In this document: positions 1 through 5,962 of the stretch, piece after piece
How the letters are laid out: each line of letters begins with the position of its first letter
Position numbering within the stretch: the stretch's first letter is position 1
Source: Alphaproteobacteria bacterium
Lineage (GTDB): Bacteria; Pseudomonadota; Alphaproteobacteria; ATCC43930; CGMCC-115725
NCBI GenBank assembly: GCA_017353855.1
Contig: JAFMSA010000211.1
Location: 1 to 7,114 of the forward strand
Direction: 5' to 3'
Length of the DNA: 7,114 nt
Notes under the pieces: generated by a model
Seen by the model: only the letters and a program-made list of their open reading frames with translations
What the model was told of the DNA's origin: nothing
Database searches by the model: none
Translations under genes and position numbers: made by a program

Positions 1-234
1 ACAGTTGCAATCGCCACGCCCGAGGCGGTCGTCGGAGACGACCTACAACATCTTGAAGCCGCGGTACTCGCCGGATTCCGCCAGCGGGTCGCCGAGGAGC
101 AGGCGGCGCGCACCGACGCGCAGCGTCTTTACGTAGCTGCGATACGTCAGATTGTCCGCTTTCTGCGGGCGGAGAAAGTGCCGGCGATAGCCAGCGCGCA
201 CGCCCCGCCATCCTCAGCCGAGTTCAAGCGTTGA
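1..234 (+). CDS. atpC: N-ATPase epsilon subunit, C-terminal part (5' truncated)
   Basis: Frame 1 is open from the first base to a TGA at 232-234 and encodes the last 77 residues. The fragment begins in the beta-sandwich to helix transition (TVAIATPEAVVGDDLQHLEA) and continues into a charged, Ala/Arg/Gln-rich helical stretch. This resembles the epsilon-subunit pattern in which an A-x-x-G-DDL-x-x-LE element precedes the C-terminal helices. Epsilon joins the F1 foot of gamma to the c ring and can inhibit ATP hydrolysis. The call rests mainly on position: atpC directly precedes atpQ in the N-ATPase order atpDCQRBEFAG, and the stop overlaps the atpQ start (TGATG). The N-terminal half and the beta subunit gene lie upstream of the window. 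Confidence 0.85.
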   Translation, partial: TVAIATPEAVVGDDLQHLEAAVLAGFRQRVAEEQAARTDAQRLYVAAIRQIVRFLRAEKVPAIASAHAPPSSAEFKR

Positions 235-530
235 TGCCGGCCCCCACAGAAGACCGGCCCCCGGACCCCGAACGTCTCGAAGAGGCAGTGAGGCTGCGGC
301 GCGGGCGGCAGGCCCGCTGGCAGCGCGAGGGCGAGCGGTCGATCGGCCAAAACCTCGCGATGATCGGCGCGCTCGGCTGGACTATCGTGACGCCGACTTT
401 GGTCGGCATTTTCGGCGGCCGCTGGCTGGACCGTGTGTTCGGTTCGGGGATTTTTTGGACGCTGGGGCTGCTCGTTGCGGGCCTTGCAATAGGCTGCACG
501 CTGGCGTGGAAAAGGATGCATCGCGAGTGA
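234..530 (+). CDS. atpQ: N-ATPase accessory membrane protein AtpQ (AtpI/AtpZ-like)
   Basis: This is a 98-residue protein. Residues 1-38 form a highly charged cytoplasmic N-terminus, followed by two predicted membrane helices at about 41-62 and 72-92. The segment SIGQNLAMIGALGWTIVTPT, the following G-x-F-G-G-R-W-L-D motif (about 58-66) and the GSGIFW loop are characteristic of the AtpQ/ATPase_gene1 family, a relative of the AtpI/AtpZ proteins of ordinary F-ATPase operons. AtpI-type proteins have been linked to c-ring assembly or to cation supply; the exact role of AtpQ is not settled. I chose the ATG at 234, which overlaps the atpC TGA (TGATG), rather than the in-frame TTG at 231. The last four bases overlap the GTG of atpR, suggesting coupled translation. 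Confidence 0.88.
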   Translation: MPAPTEDRPPDPERLEEAVRLRRGRQARWQREGERSIGQNLAMIGALGWTIVTPTLVGIFGGRWLDRVFGSGIFWTLGLLVAGLAIGCTLAWKRMHRE

Positions 531-814
531 CCGGAACGAGGTTTGCCTCCGATGTTGCCGTCGCGGGAGTGTTTGCCGTCGCGGGGCTAGGCTTTGGCCT
601 CGCGTATTTCGCCGCCCTGCGCCGGACCGTCACTGGCTTCGCCGCCGGTAGCGGATGGCTTCTGCCGGCAACTCTTACGCTCGGTCGGTTCGCTGCGGCG
701 CTCCTGTTCTTTGGCGTTGCGGCAAGCCTGGGTAGGCTCCCTCTTCTCTTGGCTTTCCTGGGGTTTCTGACGGGACGCGTGCTGGTACTGCGCGCGGTGC
801 GGAGGGCGGCGTAG
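527..814 (+). CDS. atpR: N-ATPase membrane subunit AtpR
   Basis: This 95-residue, very hydrophobic protein has three predicted membrane helices at about 9-30, 48-69 and 71-90. An Arg lies within helix 2 (R54, in LTLGRFAAALLF) and another at the start of the positively charged C-terminal stretch (R84, LTGRVLVLRAVRR). Membrane arginines are the hallmark reported for AtpR, which occurs only in N-ATPase operons and has been proposed to interact with the c-subunit carboxylate, possibly during ring assembly; that role is a hypothesis from the literature. The GTG at 527 overlaps the atpQ TGA (GTGA) and has AAGGA at 512-516. A GTG seven codons upstream is a possible alternative start. Sequence conservation in this family is low, so the call relies on hydropathy plus position. 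Confidence 0.85.
   Translation: MTGTRFASDVAVAGVFAVAGLGFGLAYFAALRRTVTGFAAGSGWLLPATLTLGRFAAALLFFGVAASLGRLPLLLAFLGFLTGRVLVLRAVRRAA
801..806 (+). promoter_or_regulatory. Ribosome binding site for atpB
   Basis: GGAGGG sits inside the 3' end of atpR, with seven bases between it and the GTG at 814. This strong site supports the GTG as the start of the a subunit even though it overlaps the atpR TAG by one base (TAGTG). Confidence 0.7.
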
Positions 815-1485
815 TGGCGTCTTCACCGCTCACGAGTACCATTCTGTTTCACGTCGGACCCGTTGCGGTCACGCGCCCCGTCGTGACCACCTGGGCGATC
901 ATGCTGGTGCTGACCTGCGGCTCGTGGTCCGTGACGCGCCGCCTCACGCTCCATCCGGATCGCCGTCAGGCGGTATTGGAGCTCATTGTGACCGCCATCA
1001 TGGGCCAGATCGAGGAAGTCATCCGCACAGATCCCCGCCCGCTTCTGGCGCTGCTGGGCTCGCTCTTCATTTTCCTTGTTGCCGCCAACCTGTCCGGTGT
1101 GTTGCCGGGAGTCGAACCGCCGACCGGCAAGCTGGAAACCGCAGCGGCCCTGGCGATGATTGTTTTCGCTTCGGTACATTTCTTTGGCGTGCGGGCGCGC
1201 GGCGCGCTTGGATATCTGGCGAGCTTCGCCAAACCGAAAATGATCATGCTCCCGCTCAACATCTCCTCCGAAGTCACGCGCACCTTCTCACTGATGGTGC
1301 GTCTCTTCGGCAATGTGATGAGCGGCGAGTTTATCATTGCACTTGTCGTCGCGCTTGCCGGGTTGTTTGTCCCGATCCCGCTGATGGCCCTCGAGATCCT
1401 CGTCGGTCTGGTGCAGGCCTATATCTTCACGATCCTCGCCGCCGTGTTTATCGGCGCAGCTCTCGGAACCGACGAGCGAGACTGA
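814..1485 (+). CDS. atpB: N-ATPase subunit a (stator half of the ion channel)
   Basis: The 223-residue integral membrane protein forms, with the c ring, the two half-channels through which the coupling ion passes. The essential stator arginine is R163 in the conserved block FSLMVRLFGN (158-167), equivalent to E. coli aR210. G171-E172 follow, where E. coli has its a-subunit Gly-Glu219. Q201 in LVQAYIFTILAAVF matches the conserved Gln of the last helix (E. coli Q252). Hydrophobic segments lie at about 22-40, 77-99, 108-126, 174-198 and 200-217. It is shorter than E. coli subunit a (271 residues), with a short N-terminus, as is usual for N-type and many bacterial enzymes. Start is GTG with GGAGGG seven bases upstream. 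The gene lies between atpR and atpE. Confidence 0.96.
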   Translation: MASSPLTSTILFHVGPVAVTRPVVTTWAIMLVLTCGSWSVTRRLTLHPDRRQAVLELIVTAIMGQIEEVIRTDPRPLLALLGSLFIFLVAANLSGVLPGVEPPTGKLETAAALAMIVFASVHFFGVRARGALGYLASFAKPKMIMLPLNISSEVTRTFSLMVRLFGNVMSGEFIIALVVALAGLFVPIPLMALEILVGLVQAYIFTILAAVFIGAALGTDERD

Positions 1486-1491
1486 GGGGGC
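1484..1491 (+). promoter_or_regulatory. Ribosome binding site for atpE
   Basis: GAGGGGGC overlaps the atpB stop and ends three bases before the atpE ATG at 1495. It is among the stronger initiation sites in the ATPase operon, fitting the need for many c-subunit copies per complex. Confidence 0.65.
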
Positions 1492-1494
1492 AGC

Positions 1495-1737
1495 ATGGAC
1501 ATTAGGCTATTTAGTACAGTCGCGGCGGCGCTGGCCGTCTCGATCGGCTCGATCGGTCCCGCCCTTGCCGAAGGCCGTTCGGTGGCCGCCGCAATGGACG
1601 CAATCGCCCGCCAACCAGAAGCGGCCGGCACGATCTCGCGCACCCTTTTTGTTGGCCTCGCAATGATCGAGACGATGGCGATCTATTGCCTGGTCGTAGC
1701 GCTGATCTTGCTCTTCGCCAATCCCTATGCCGGTTGA
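1495..1737 (+). CDS. atpE: N-ATPase rotor ring subunit c
   Basis: The 80-residue hairpin protein oligomerises into the rotor ring and carries the coupling ion. Helix 1 spans about 4-35, the polar loop ARQPEA (38-43) contacts gamma and epsilon, and helix 2 spans about 46-76. The ion-binding carboxylate is E59 in [11 protein letters not shown] second carboxylate, E26, lies 33 residues earlier, exactly the spacing of Q32 and E65 in the Na+-binding c subunit of Ilyobacter tartaricus. T60 falls at the Ser66 position and Y64 at the Tyr70 position. The helix-packing GxGxGxG motif is changed to S19-x-G21-x-A23-x-A25. Ion specificity cannot be settled from sequence: the related Burkholderia pseudomallei N-ATPase ring was reported as a proton-specific c17 ring. 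The gene begins 9 bases after atpB and ends 2 bases before atpF. Confidence 0.97.
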   Translation: MDIRLFSTVAAALAVSIGSIGPALAEGRSVAAAMDAIARQPEAAGTISRTLFVGLAMIETMAIYCLVVALILLFANPYAG

Positions 1738-1739
1738 CG

Positions 1740-2495
1740 ATGCATTTCGACTGGTCGACTTTTGCGCTGCAGACGGTCAATTTCGCGGTCCTCGTCTGGC
1801 TGCTCCACCGCTTCCTGTATAGGCCGGTATTGCGCATGGTCGATGCCCGCCGCGCCGAGATAGACAGACAATATGCGGAAGCGGGCAAATGCGAGGCGCA
1901 AGCTAAGGACCGGCTAAATGCGGTCGAGGCCGAGCAGGCCGGCATCGCAGCCGAGCGTTCGGCGGCACTGAAGGAAGCGAAGGCCCAAGCCGAGCAGGCG
2001 GCGGCCGAACGCCGTGTGCAGGCCGATCACGAGGCGGACGCCTTTCTCGAGAACGCGCGCAAGACACTTGCCGCCGAGCGTCGCCAGGCGCTGGTCGAAG
2101 CTCGGCGAGCAGCGCTCGACCTCGGGGCGGAGATCGCCGGTCGGCTGCTCGCCGAAGTGCCGGTGAAACTGCGGGCGGAAGCGTGGATCGAGCGAATCGA
2201 GCAATACCTCGCCGGCCTGCCAAGGCCGGAAAAAGACGCTCTGATACAGCAATCCGCCGGCTGTGCTCCCGTGAAGGTCATCACAGCCTCGAAATTACCG
2301 GCCGAGGTAGAGGGCGACTGGCGTTCCCGGCTCATTCGTCAGCTCTGCGATAAGGTGCTCGTTGATTTCGGCGTCGATCCCGCGCTCGTCGCTGGCGCCG
2401 AGCTGCATCTACCGAACGCGGTTCTCCGGTTTTCCTGGCAGAGCGCGCTCGCTGCTATGCGGGCGGAGATCGAGGCCGATGGCTACGCTGGTTGA
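1740..2495 (+). CDS. atpF: N-ATPase subunit b with delta-like C-terminal region
   Basis: At 251 residues this is much longer than a standard b subunit (about 156). One membrane helix lies at about 6-25 (FALQTVNFAVLVWLLHRFLY), followed by the usual RPVLRMVDARR turn and a long Ala/Glu/Arg-rich coiled coil to about residue 140. The remainder is different: VKVITASKLPAE (178-189) and VDPALVAGAELHLPNAVL (212-229), then FSWQSALAAM, resemble the C-terminal domain of the delta subunit, where a DPxLxGG segment leads into a GSxRxxL helix. Together these would make the peripheral stalk and its cap on F1. No atpH gene is present between atpF and atpA, which agrees with a fused or replaced delta. I chose the ATG at 1740, 2 bases after atpE; an upstream in-frame extension would overlap atpE and lacks family support. 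Confidence 0.93.
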   Translation: MHFDWSTFALQTVNFAVLVWLLHRFLYRPVLRMVDARRAEIDRQYAEAGKCEAQAKDRLNAVEAEQAGIAAERSAALKEAKAQAEQAAAERRVQADHEADAFLENARKTLAAERRQALVEARRAALDLGAEIAGRLLAEVPVKLRAEAWIERIEQYLAGLPRPEKDALIQQSAGCAPVKVITASKLPAEVEGDWRSRLIRQLCDKVLVDFGVDPALVAGAELHLPNAVLRFSWQSALAAMRAEIEADGYAG

Positions 2496-4017
2496 CGATT
2501 TAGGATGCTGGGTCGGGCAAAGCCGGCAGCGGATCCGGGACCTCGCGCTCGAACCTCGGCTCGAGCAATTTGGCCGGGTCATTCAGATCGGTGATGGGGT
2601 CGCCACCGTTACGGGGCTGCCCAATACGCGTCTCGACGAACTGCTCGTGTTCGAGGGGGGCGTGCGCGGCCTCGCTGTCGATCTCGACGAGGAGACGATC
2701 GGCTGCGTGCTGCTCGGCGATGCAGCTGGAATCGCCGCCGGCAGCATCGTCCGCGGAACGGAAGAGGTGGCGCGCGTGCCGGTCGGCGCTTCGCTTCTCG
2801 GTCGCGTTGTGGACGGGCTCGGAATGCCGCTCGATGGCGGCGCTCCGATTGTCGCCGAGGGTTTTGCGCCGGTCGAGCAGCCGGCCCCGGCGATCGTCGA
2901 TCGGGAGTTGGTGACCCGGCCGCTGGCGACCGGGCTGCTGGTTATCGATGCTATGATTCCACTCGGCCGCGGCCAGCGCGAGTTGATCATCGGCGATCGC
3001 GGCACCGGCAAGACAGCGATCGCTGTCGACGCGATTATCAACCAACGCTTGAGCGATGTGATCTGCGTCTATGCCGCGGTCGGGCAGAAAGCCTCGTCAG
3101 TCGCGCAGGTCATCGCGGCGGTCCGCCGCTACGGTGCGCCCGAACGGTGCATCTTCGCTATCGGCGAAGCCGATTGTGCCCCGGGGCTGCAGTGGCTGAC
3201 GCCTTACAGCGCCTGCACGATGGCCGAGCATTTCATGGCACAGGGCCGCGACGTGCTGCTCGTTATCGACGACCTCACCAAGCACGCCGCCGCCTATCGC
3301 CAGATCTCATTGCTGCTGCGCCGGCCGCCGGGGCGGGAAGCCTATCCTGGCGACATCTTCTACATCCATTCGCGGCTATTGGAACGGGCAGCGAAGCTGG
3401 CGCCCGAGGGCGGCGGCGGATCGCTCACAGCCTTGCCGATCGCTGAAACCCAGGCCGGCAATATCAGCGCTTATATCCCGACCAATCTGATCTCGATCAC
3501 GGACGGGCAGATCTATCTCGACCCGCGGCTGTTCTACGAGGACCAGAAGCCGGCCGTCGATGTCGGCAAGAGCGTCTCACGGGTCGGCGGCAAGACCCAG
3601 GCGCCGGTGCTGCAGACGCTTTCGGAAAGTTTGCGTCTAGAATATGCGCAATTTCTGGAGCTCGAAGTGTTCACTCGCTTCGGCACGATGGTCGACGAGC
3701 GCACGCACAAGGTAATCGAGCACGGACGCCGCATTCGCGCGGCACTGCGGCAGCCACAATTCGCGCCGCTCAAGCTCGGCGAACAGGTAGCATTGCTCGT
3801 TGCTGTCTCAGAAGGCCTACTCGACGGGGTACCGCTCGACCGGGTCGATGCGGCTCGAAACAGCCTCGGAGCGTGGCTCGCGGAGCATTGCCCCGAGGTG
3901 CTGAGCCTCGATGACCGAACGGTCTCGCTGTCCCGGGATCTGCATGAGCGCCTTGTAAGGGCGCTCAACGCGTTGGCGCTCTGGGTCACACCGCCTCAGA
4001 CCGCCGCACCGCGATGA
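2479..4017 (+). CDS. atpA: N-ATPase catalytic-head subunit alpha
   Basis: This is a 512-residue full-length alpha subunit, the regulatory nucleotide-binding partner of beta in the alpha3beta3 head. The N-terminal beta-barrel (about 28-95) includes FGRVIQIGDGVATVTGL. The Walker A loop is GDRGTGKT (172-179), where most alpha subunits have GDRQTGKT. Other landmarks are VGQKASSVAQV (201-211), the Walker B strand LLVIDDLT (260-267), RRPPGREAYPGDIFYIHSRL (281-300) and the SVSRVGG loop (365-371), whose R368 is the arginine finger reaching the catalytic site on beta. The helical C-terminal domain runs from about 380. The start is ATG 2479, 17 bases inside atpF; a longer reading upstream would lie within atpF and has no alpha homology. 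The stop overlaps the atpG start (ATGA). Confidence 0.98.
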   Translation: MATLVDDLGCWVGQSRQRIRDLALEPRLEQFGRVIQIGDGVATVTGLPNTRLDELLVFEGGVRGLAVDLDEETIGCVLLGDAAGIAAGSIVRGTEEVARVPVGASLLGRVVDGLGMPLDGGAPIVAEGFAPVEQPAPAIVDRELVTRPLATGLLVIDAMIPLGRGQRELIIGDRGTGKTAIAVDAIINQRLSDVICVYAAVGQKASSVAQVIAAVRRYGAPERCIFAIGEADCAPGLQWLTPYSACTMAEHFMAQGRDVLLVIDDLTKHAAAYRQISLLLRRPPGREAYPGDIFYIHSRLLERAAKLAPEGGGGSLTALPIAETQAGNISAYIPTNLISITDGQIYLDPRLFYEDQKPAVDVGKSVSRVGGKTQAPVLQTLSESLRLEYAQFLELEVFTRFGTMVDERTHKVIEHGRRIRAALRQPQFAPLKLGEQVALLVAVSEGLLDGVPLDRVDAARNSLGAWLAEHCPEVLSLDDRTVSLSRDLHERLVRALNALALWVTPPQTAAPR

Positions 4018-4874
4018 GCCGTCTCGCCGAGGTCGAGGCCCATATCGCCAGCATTAGTGAACTGCTCGACATCGTCGGCGCGATGCGTTCGCTCGCCGGC
4101 ATGCGTATGCAGGAGGCGTATAGCGTGCTGCCCGACATTCGCCGCTATGCGGAGACGATGGCGGCAGCGCTTGCCGGGGCGCTGCTCCTCATGCCCGAAC
4201 CGAAATCGGCGAGCCGTGCGGCACCGGACCGGCGGGGCATTGTGGTATGTACGGCTGAGCATGGCTTCGTTGGCGGCTTCAACGAGTACGTGCTCGACGC
4301 GGTGGAGGGCATATTCGGTCCCGGCGACGCCCTGTTCATCCTCGGCAGCCGGGGTGCTCTGCTGGCGCAAGAACGGCTTCGGCCGGCAGCCTGGGCTAAT
4401 CCGATGGCGACCCGCCCCGAAGGCGTTCCGGAAATGATCACACGCCTGACGGGAGAGCTCTACGAGTGGATCGCCCGTCGCGAACTCAGCCGCGTCGAAA
4501 CGATGTTCCCGCGCCATCGGCAGGGCAGCGGCACGACGATCGAACGGCGGCTTTTGTTTCCGGTCGATCTCAAGGTCTTCACAGGGACATCGGGGCAGCT
4601 GCCGCCACTGCACAACCTGCCGCCTCCGGTCCTGCTCGAAAAGCTCATCGCCGATTACGTGTTCGCGCTGCTGACCGAAGCAGCCGTGGAAGGACTCGCT
4701 GCCGAGAACGCGGCGCGTTTTGCCGCAATGGAGGCCGCCCACGACAACGTCTCAAAGAAACTGGAACGACTGCGCCAGGACGCGCGTCAGGCGCGGCAAG
4801 ATGAGATCACCACGGAGCTGCTCGACCTGGTGACTGGCGCCGAGGCACTGCACGATCTCCCGTTTGGCTCATAA
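4014..4874 (+). CDS. atpG: N-ATPase central-shaft subunit gamma
   Basis: This 286-residue protein is the rotating shaft linking the c ring to the alpha3beta3 head. The N-terminal helix (about 5-55, with ISELLDIVGAMRSLAGMRMQ) and the C-terminal helix (about 209-278, with ENAARFAAMEAAHDNVSKKL and RQARQDEITTELLDLVTGAEAL) form the antiparallel coiled coil and carry the gamma signature. The middle Rossmann-like domain contains AEHGFVGGFN (81-90), the counterpart of the usual DRGLCGGLN. The N-terminal pattern is more divergent than in housekeeping gamma, as expected for N-type enzymes. The ATG overlaps the atpA TGA by four bases and has no clear Shine-Dalgarno, so translation probably depends on termination of atpA. 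It is the last ATPase gene of the operon. Confidence 0.95.
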   Translation: MSRLAEVEAHIASISELLDIVGAMRSLAGMRMQEAYSVLPDIRRYAETMAAALAGALLLMPEPKSASRAAPDRRGIVVCTAEHGFVGGFNEYVLDAVEGIFGPGDALFILGSRGALLAQERLRPAAWANPMATRPEGVPEMITRLTGELYEWIARRELSRVETMFPRHRQGSGTTIERRLLFPVDLKVFTGTSGQLPPLHNLPPPVLLEKLIADYVFALLTEAAVEGLAAENAARFAAMEAAHDNVSKKLERLRQDARQARQDEITTELLDLVTGAEALHDLPFGS

Positions 4875-5032
4875 GAGTTGCGGATCGGTTGCCGGCCATG
4901 CAGGCGAGGAACGGGCCAGCTCGTTAAATTTAAAAAATCAGACCCACTGCGTCAGACTTTCGGTGGATTCGCGATCAGCTTCACGCTCCGGCGAGCCACG
5001 AGTGCGAACTGCCGGTTGAGGTTTGGACCTCG
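4875..5032 (+). other. Intergenic region after the ATPase operon
   Basis: These 158 bases separate atpG from the next gene. I see no good stem-plus-T-tract terminator. A short A/T-rich island (TTAAATTTAAAAAAT, 4924-4938) stands out from the GC-rich surroundings and could contain a promoter element. TCAGAC occurs twice (4938-4943 and 4952-4957). A weak GGTTGAGG (5014-5021) lies before the next ATG. No FNR-type box is visible here. Confidence 0.4.
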
Positions 5033-5482
5033 ATGAATTTCATGAAATGGCTATATCGCGGCGGACACCCCAACCGTCTGGCAGCTGCACTAACCTGGTG
5101 CTCGGCCAAAGTCCACGCACTCGGCATTGCGCCGAATTACCTGGTCACTCTGGAGGTGCGAGGCCGACGATCGGGCCGCAGCATCAGGCTACCGCTTGTT
5201 ATGGTTGTGATCGGGGGTGAGCGTTACCTCGTGTCCATGCTTGGACCGAACGCGGATTGGGTGCGAAATGTGAAGGCGGCGCGCGGCAATGTCATTTTGT
5301 ACCATGGCGTTCGCGAGCAGGTGCACCTTGAAGAGATTGCCCCAGACCGGCGCGCCCCGATGCTGCGGGCATACTTGCAAAGGGCACCCGGCGCGAGGCC
5401 ACATCTGCCTGTTAAAAACGATGCGCCGCTTTCCGAATTCGAACAGGTGTCGGCGCAGTTCCCAGTATTCTGGGTCGTCTGA
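5033..5482 (+). CDS. Deazaflavin/F420-dependent nitroreductase-like split-barrel protein
   Basis: The 149-residue protein resembles the DDN/FDOR-A group of small split beta-barrel proteins (the deazaflavin-dependent nitroreductase family). Landmarks in order are an N-terminal amphipathic region (1-35), the strand and phosphate-contacting loop VRGRRSGRSIRLPL (42-55), the strand GGERYLVSMLG (61-71) with N73-A-D-W-V-R-N79, the strand HGVREQVHLEEI (91-102), a helix with R-x-P-M-L-R-A-Y-L (107-115), and a closing FPVFWV. Relatives are mostly actinobacterial and use reduced F420 to reduce quinones or nitro compounds; other split-barrel members use flavin or haem. Cofactor use here is unproven and depends on whether the host makes F420. 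The ATG at 5033 has a weak upstream site; M4 (5042) is an alternative start. It lies 158 bases after atpG, so may be separately transcribed. Confidence 0.8.
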   Translation: MNFMKWLYRGGHPNRLAAALTWCSAKVHALGIAPNYLVTLEVRGRRSGRSIRLPLVMVVIGGERYLVSMLGPNADWVRNVKAARGNVILYHGVREQVHLEEIAPDRRAPMLRAYLQRAPGARPHLPVKNDAPLSEFEQVSAQFPVFWVV

Positions 5483-5639
5483 TCTGACCGCTTTACCGGT
5501 TTCGTGCGCACCGATCCGGCGTCGTCGCGGCCCTCGCTGGAGAAGGGCGAGAAGCTCATACACGTGCGAAGGACGCCGAGCTGCTGGACCGCTCCGTTCG
5601 GCGTGAGCGTTGTTTGTCTGGCAGCCGACGCTATGCCCT

Positions 5640-5854
5640 CTACACATGCCACGCCGAGGATCATCAAGGAAAACCATGCTCGACACGGCTATTCCAGGCC
5701 TGATGTCCATCTGGGCCTCGCTCAGCAGGATTTTGGCAGTTTTACCGTTCTGGTCCAGCCTGATCCCGATGTCCGCTCCCTCCCCCAAATTGAGCACCGG
5801 GACCGCGCGAATCGACCGGCGATAACCCTCGAAGGCGGTGGTCCGTCCGGTCAC
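5640..5854 (-). pseudogene. Possible minus-strand coding remnant, unidentified
   Basis: Reading leftward from a GTG at 5854-5852, about 70 codons have high G/C at third positions and a balanced protein composition, with segments such as AVPVLNLGEGADIGIRLD and KTAKILLSEAQMDIRPG. After the segment ending SSMVFLDDP the composition becomes Arg/Cys/His-rich. The frame then continues as the antisense of the reductase-like gene, which does not look real. No clear ribosome binding site precedes the GTG. I do not recognise a family. It could be a truncated gene, a small hypothetical protein whose true end is obscured by a frameshift, or chance. I place the credible part at about 5640-5854 only. Confidence 0.22.
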
Positions 5855-5888
5855 CTGCGCTGCTAACCTGGCGTCTCCCTTCAGTGGC

Positions 5889-5904
5889 GCTAATTATAGT
5901 TAGC
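5889..5904. repeat. A/T-rich inverted repeat GCTAA-N6-TTAGC
   Basis: Perfect 5-base arms GCTAA (5889-5893) and TTAGC (5900-5904) flank ATATAA-like bases TTATAG. The element lies about 60 bases upstream of the FNR-type box in an otherwise GC-rich region. It could be an operator for a dimeric regulator or part of a promoter for a leftward transcript. It is too short to be sure it is functional. Confidence 0.35.
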
Positions 5905-5962
5905 AGACCGCGAGCCAACGTATGATGGCAGGCCATCGGGGGAGCGGATGAATCCGGGCGGA

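Noticed and set aside
455..526. Upstream extension of AtpR from a TTG
   Set aside because: It overlaps atpQ and adds a Cys/Arg-rich segment unlike the family; the GTG at 527 overlaps the atpQ stop and has an upstream AAGGA.
1686..1739. 18-codon in-frame extension upstream of the b subunit
   Set aside because: It overlaps the c-subunit gene; the ATG at 1740 directly precedes the canonical b-subunit membrane helix.
2362..2478. 39-codon in-frame extension upstream of the alpha subunit start
   Set aside because: It lies wholly within the 3' end of atpF and has no alpha-subunit similarity; the ATG at 2479 gives a normal-length protein.
3996..4742. 248-codon minus-strand frame opposite atpG
   Set aside because: It is an antisense shadow of the clearly recognisable gamma subunit gene.
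4875..4940. Intrinsic terminator after atpG
   Set aside because: GGCC-rich segments can pair weakly, but no stable stem followed by a T-tract is present.
5189..5639. Long minus-strand reading frame opposite the reductase-like gene
   Set aside because: This part mirrors the + strand gene and its 3' flank and has an Arg/Cys/His-rich composition typical of antisense GC-rich shadows; only the distal 5640-5854 part was kept as a low-confidence remnant.
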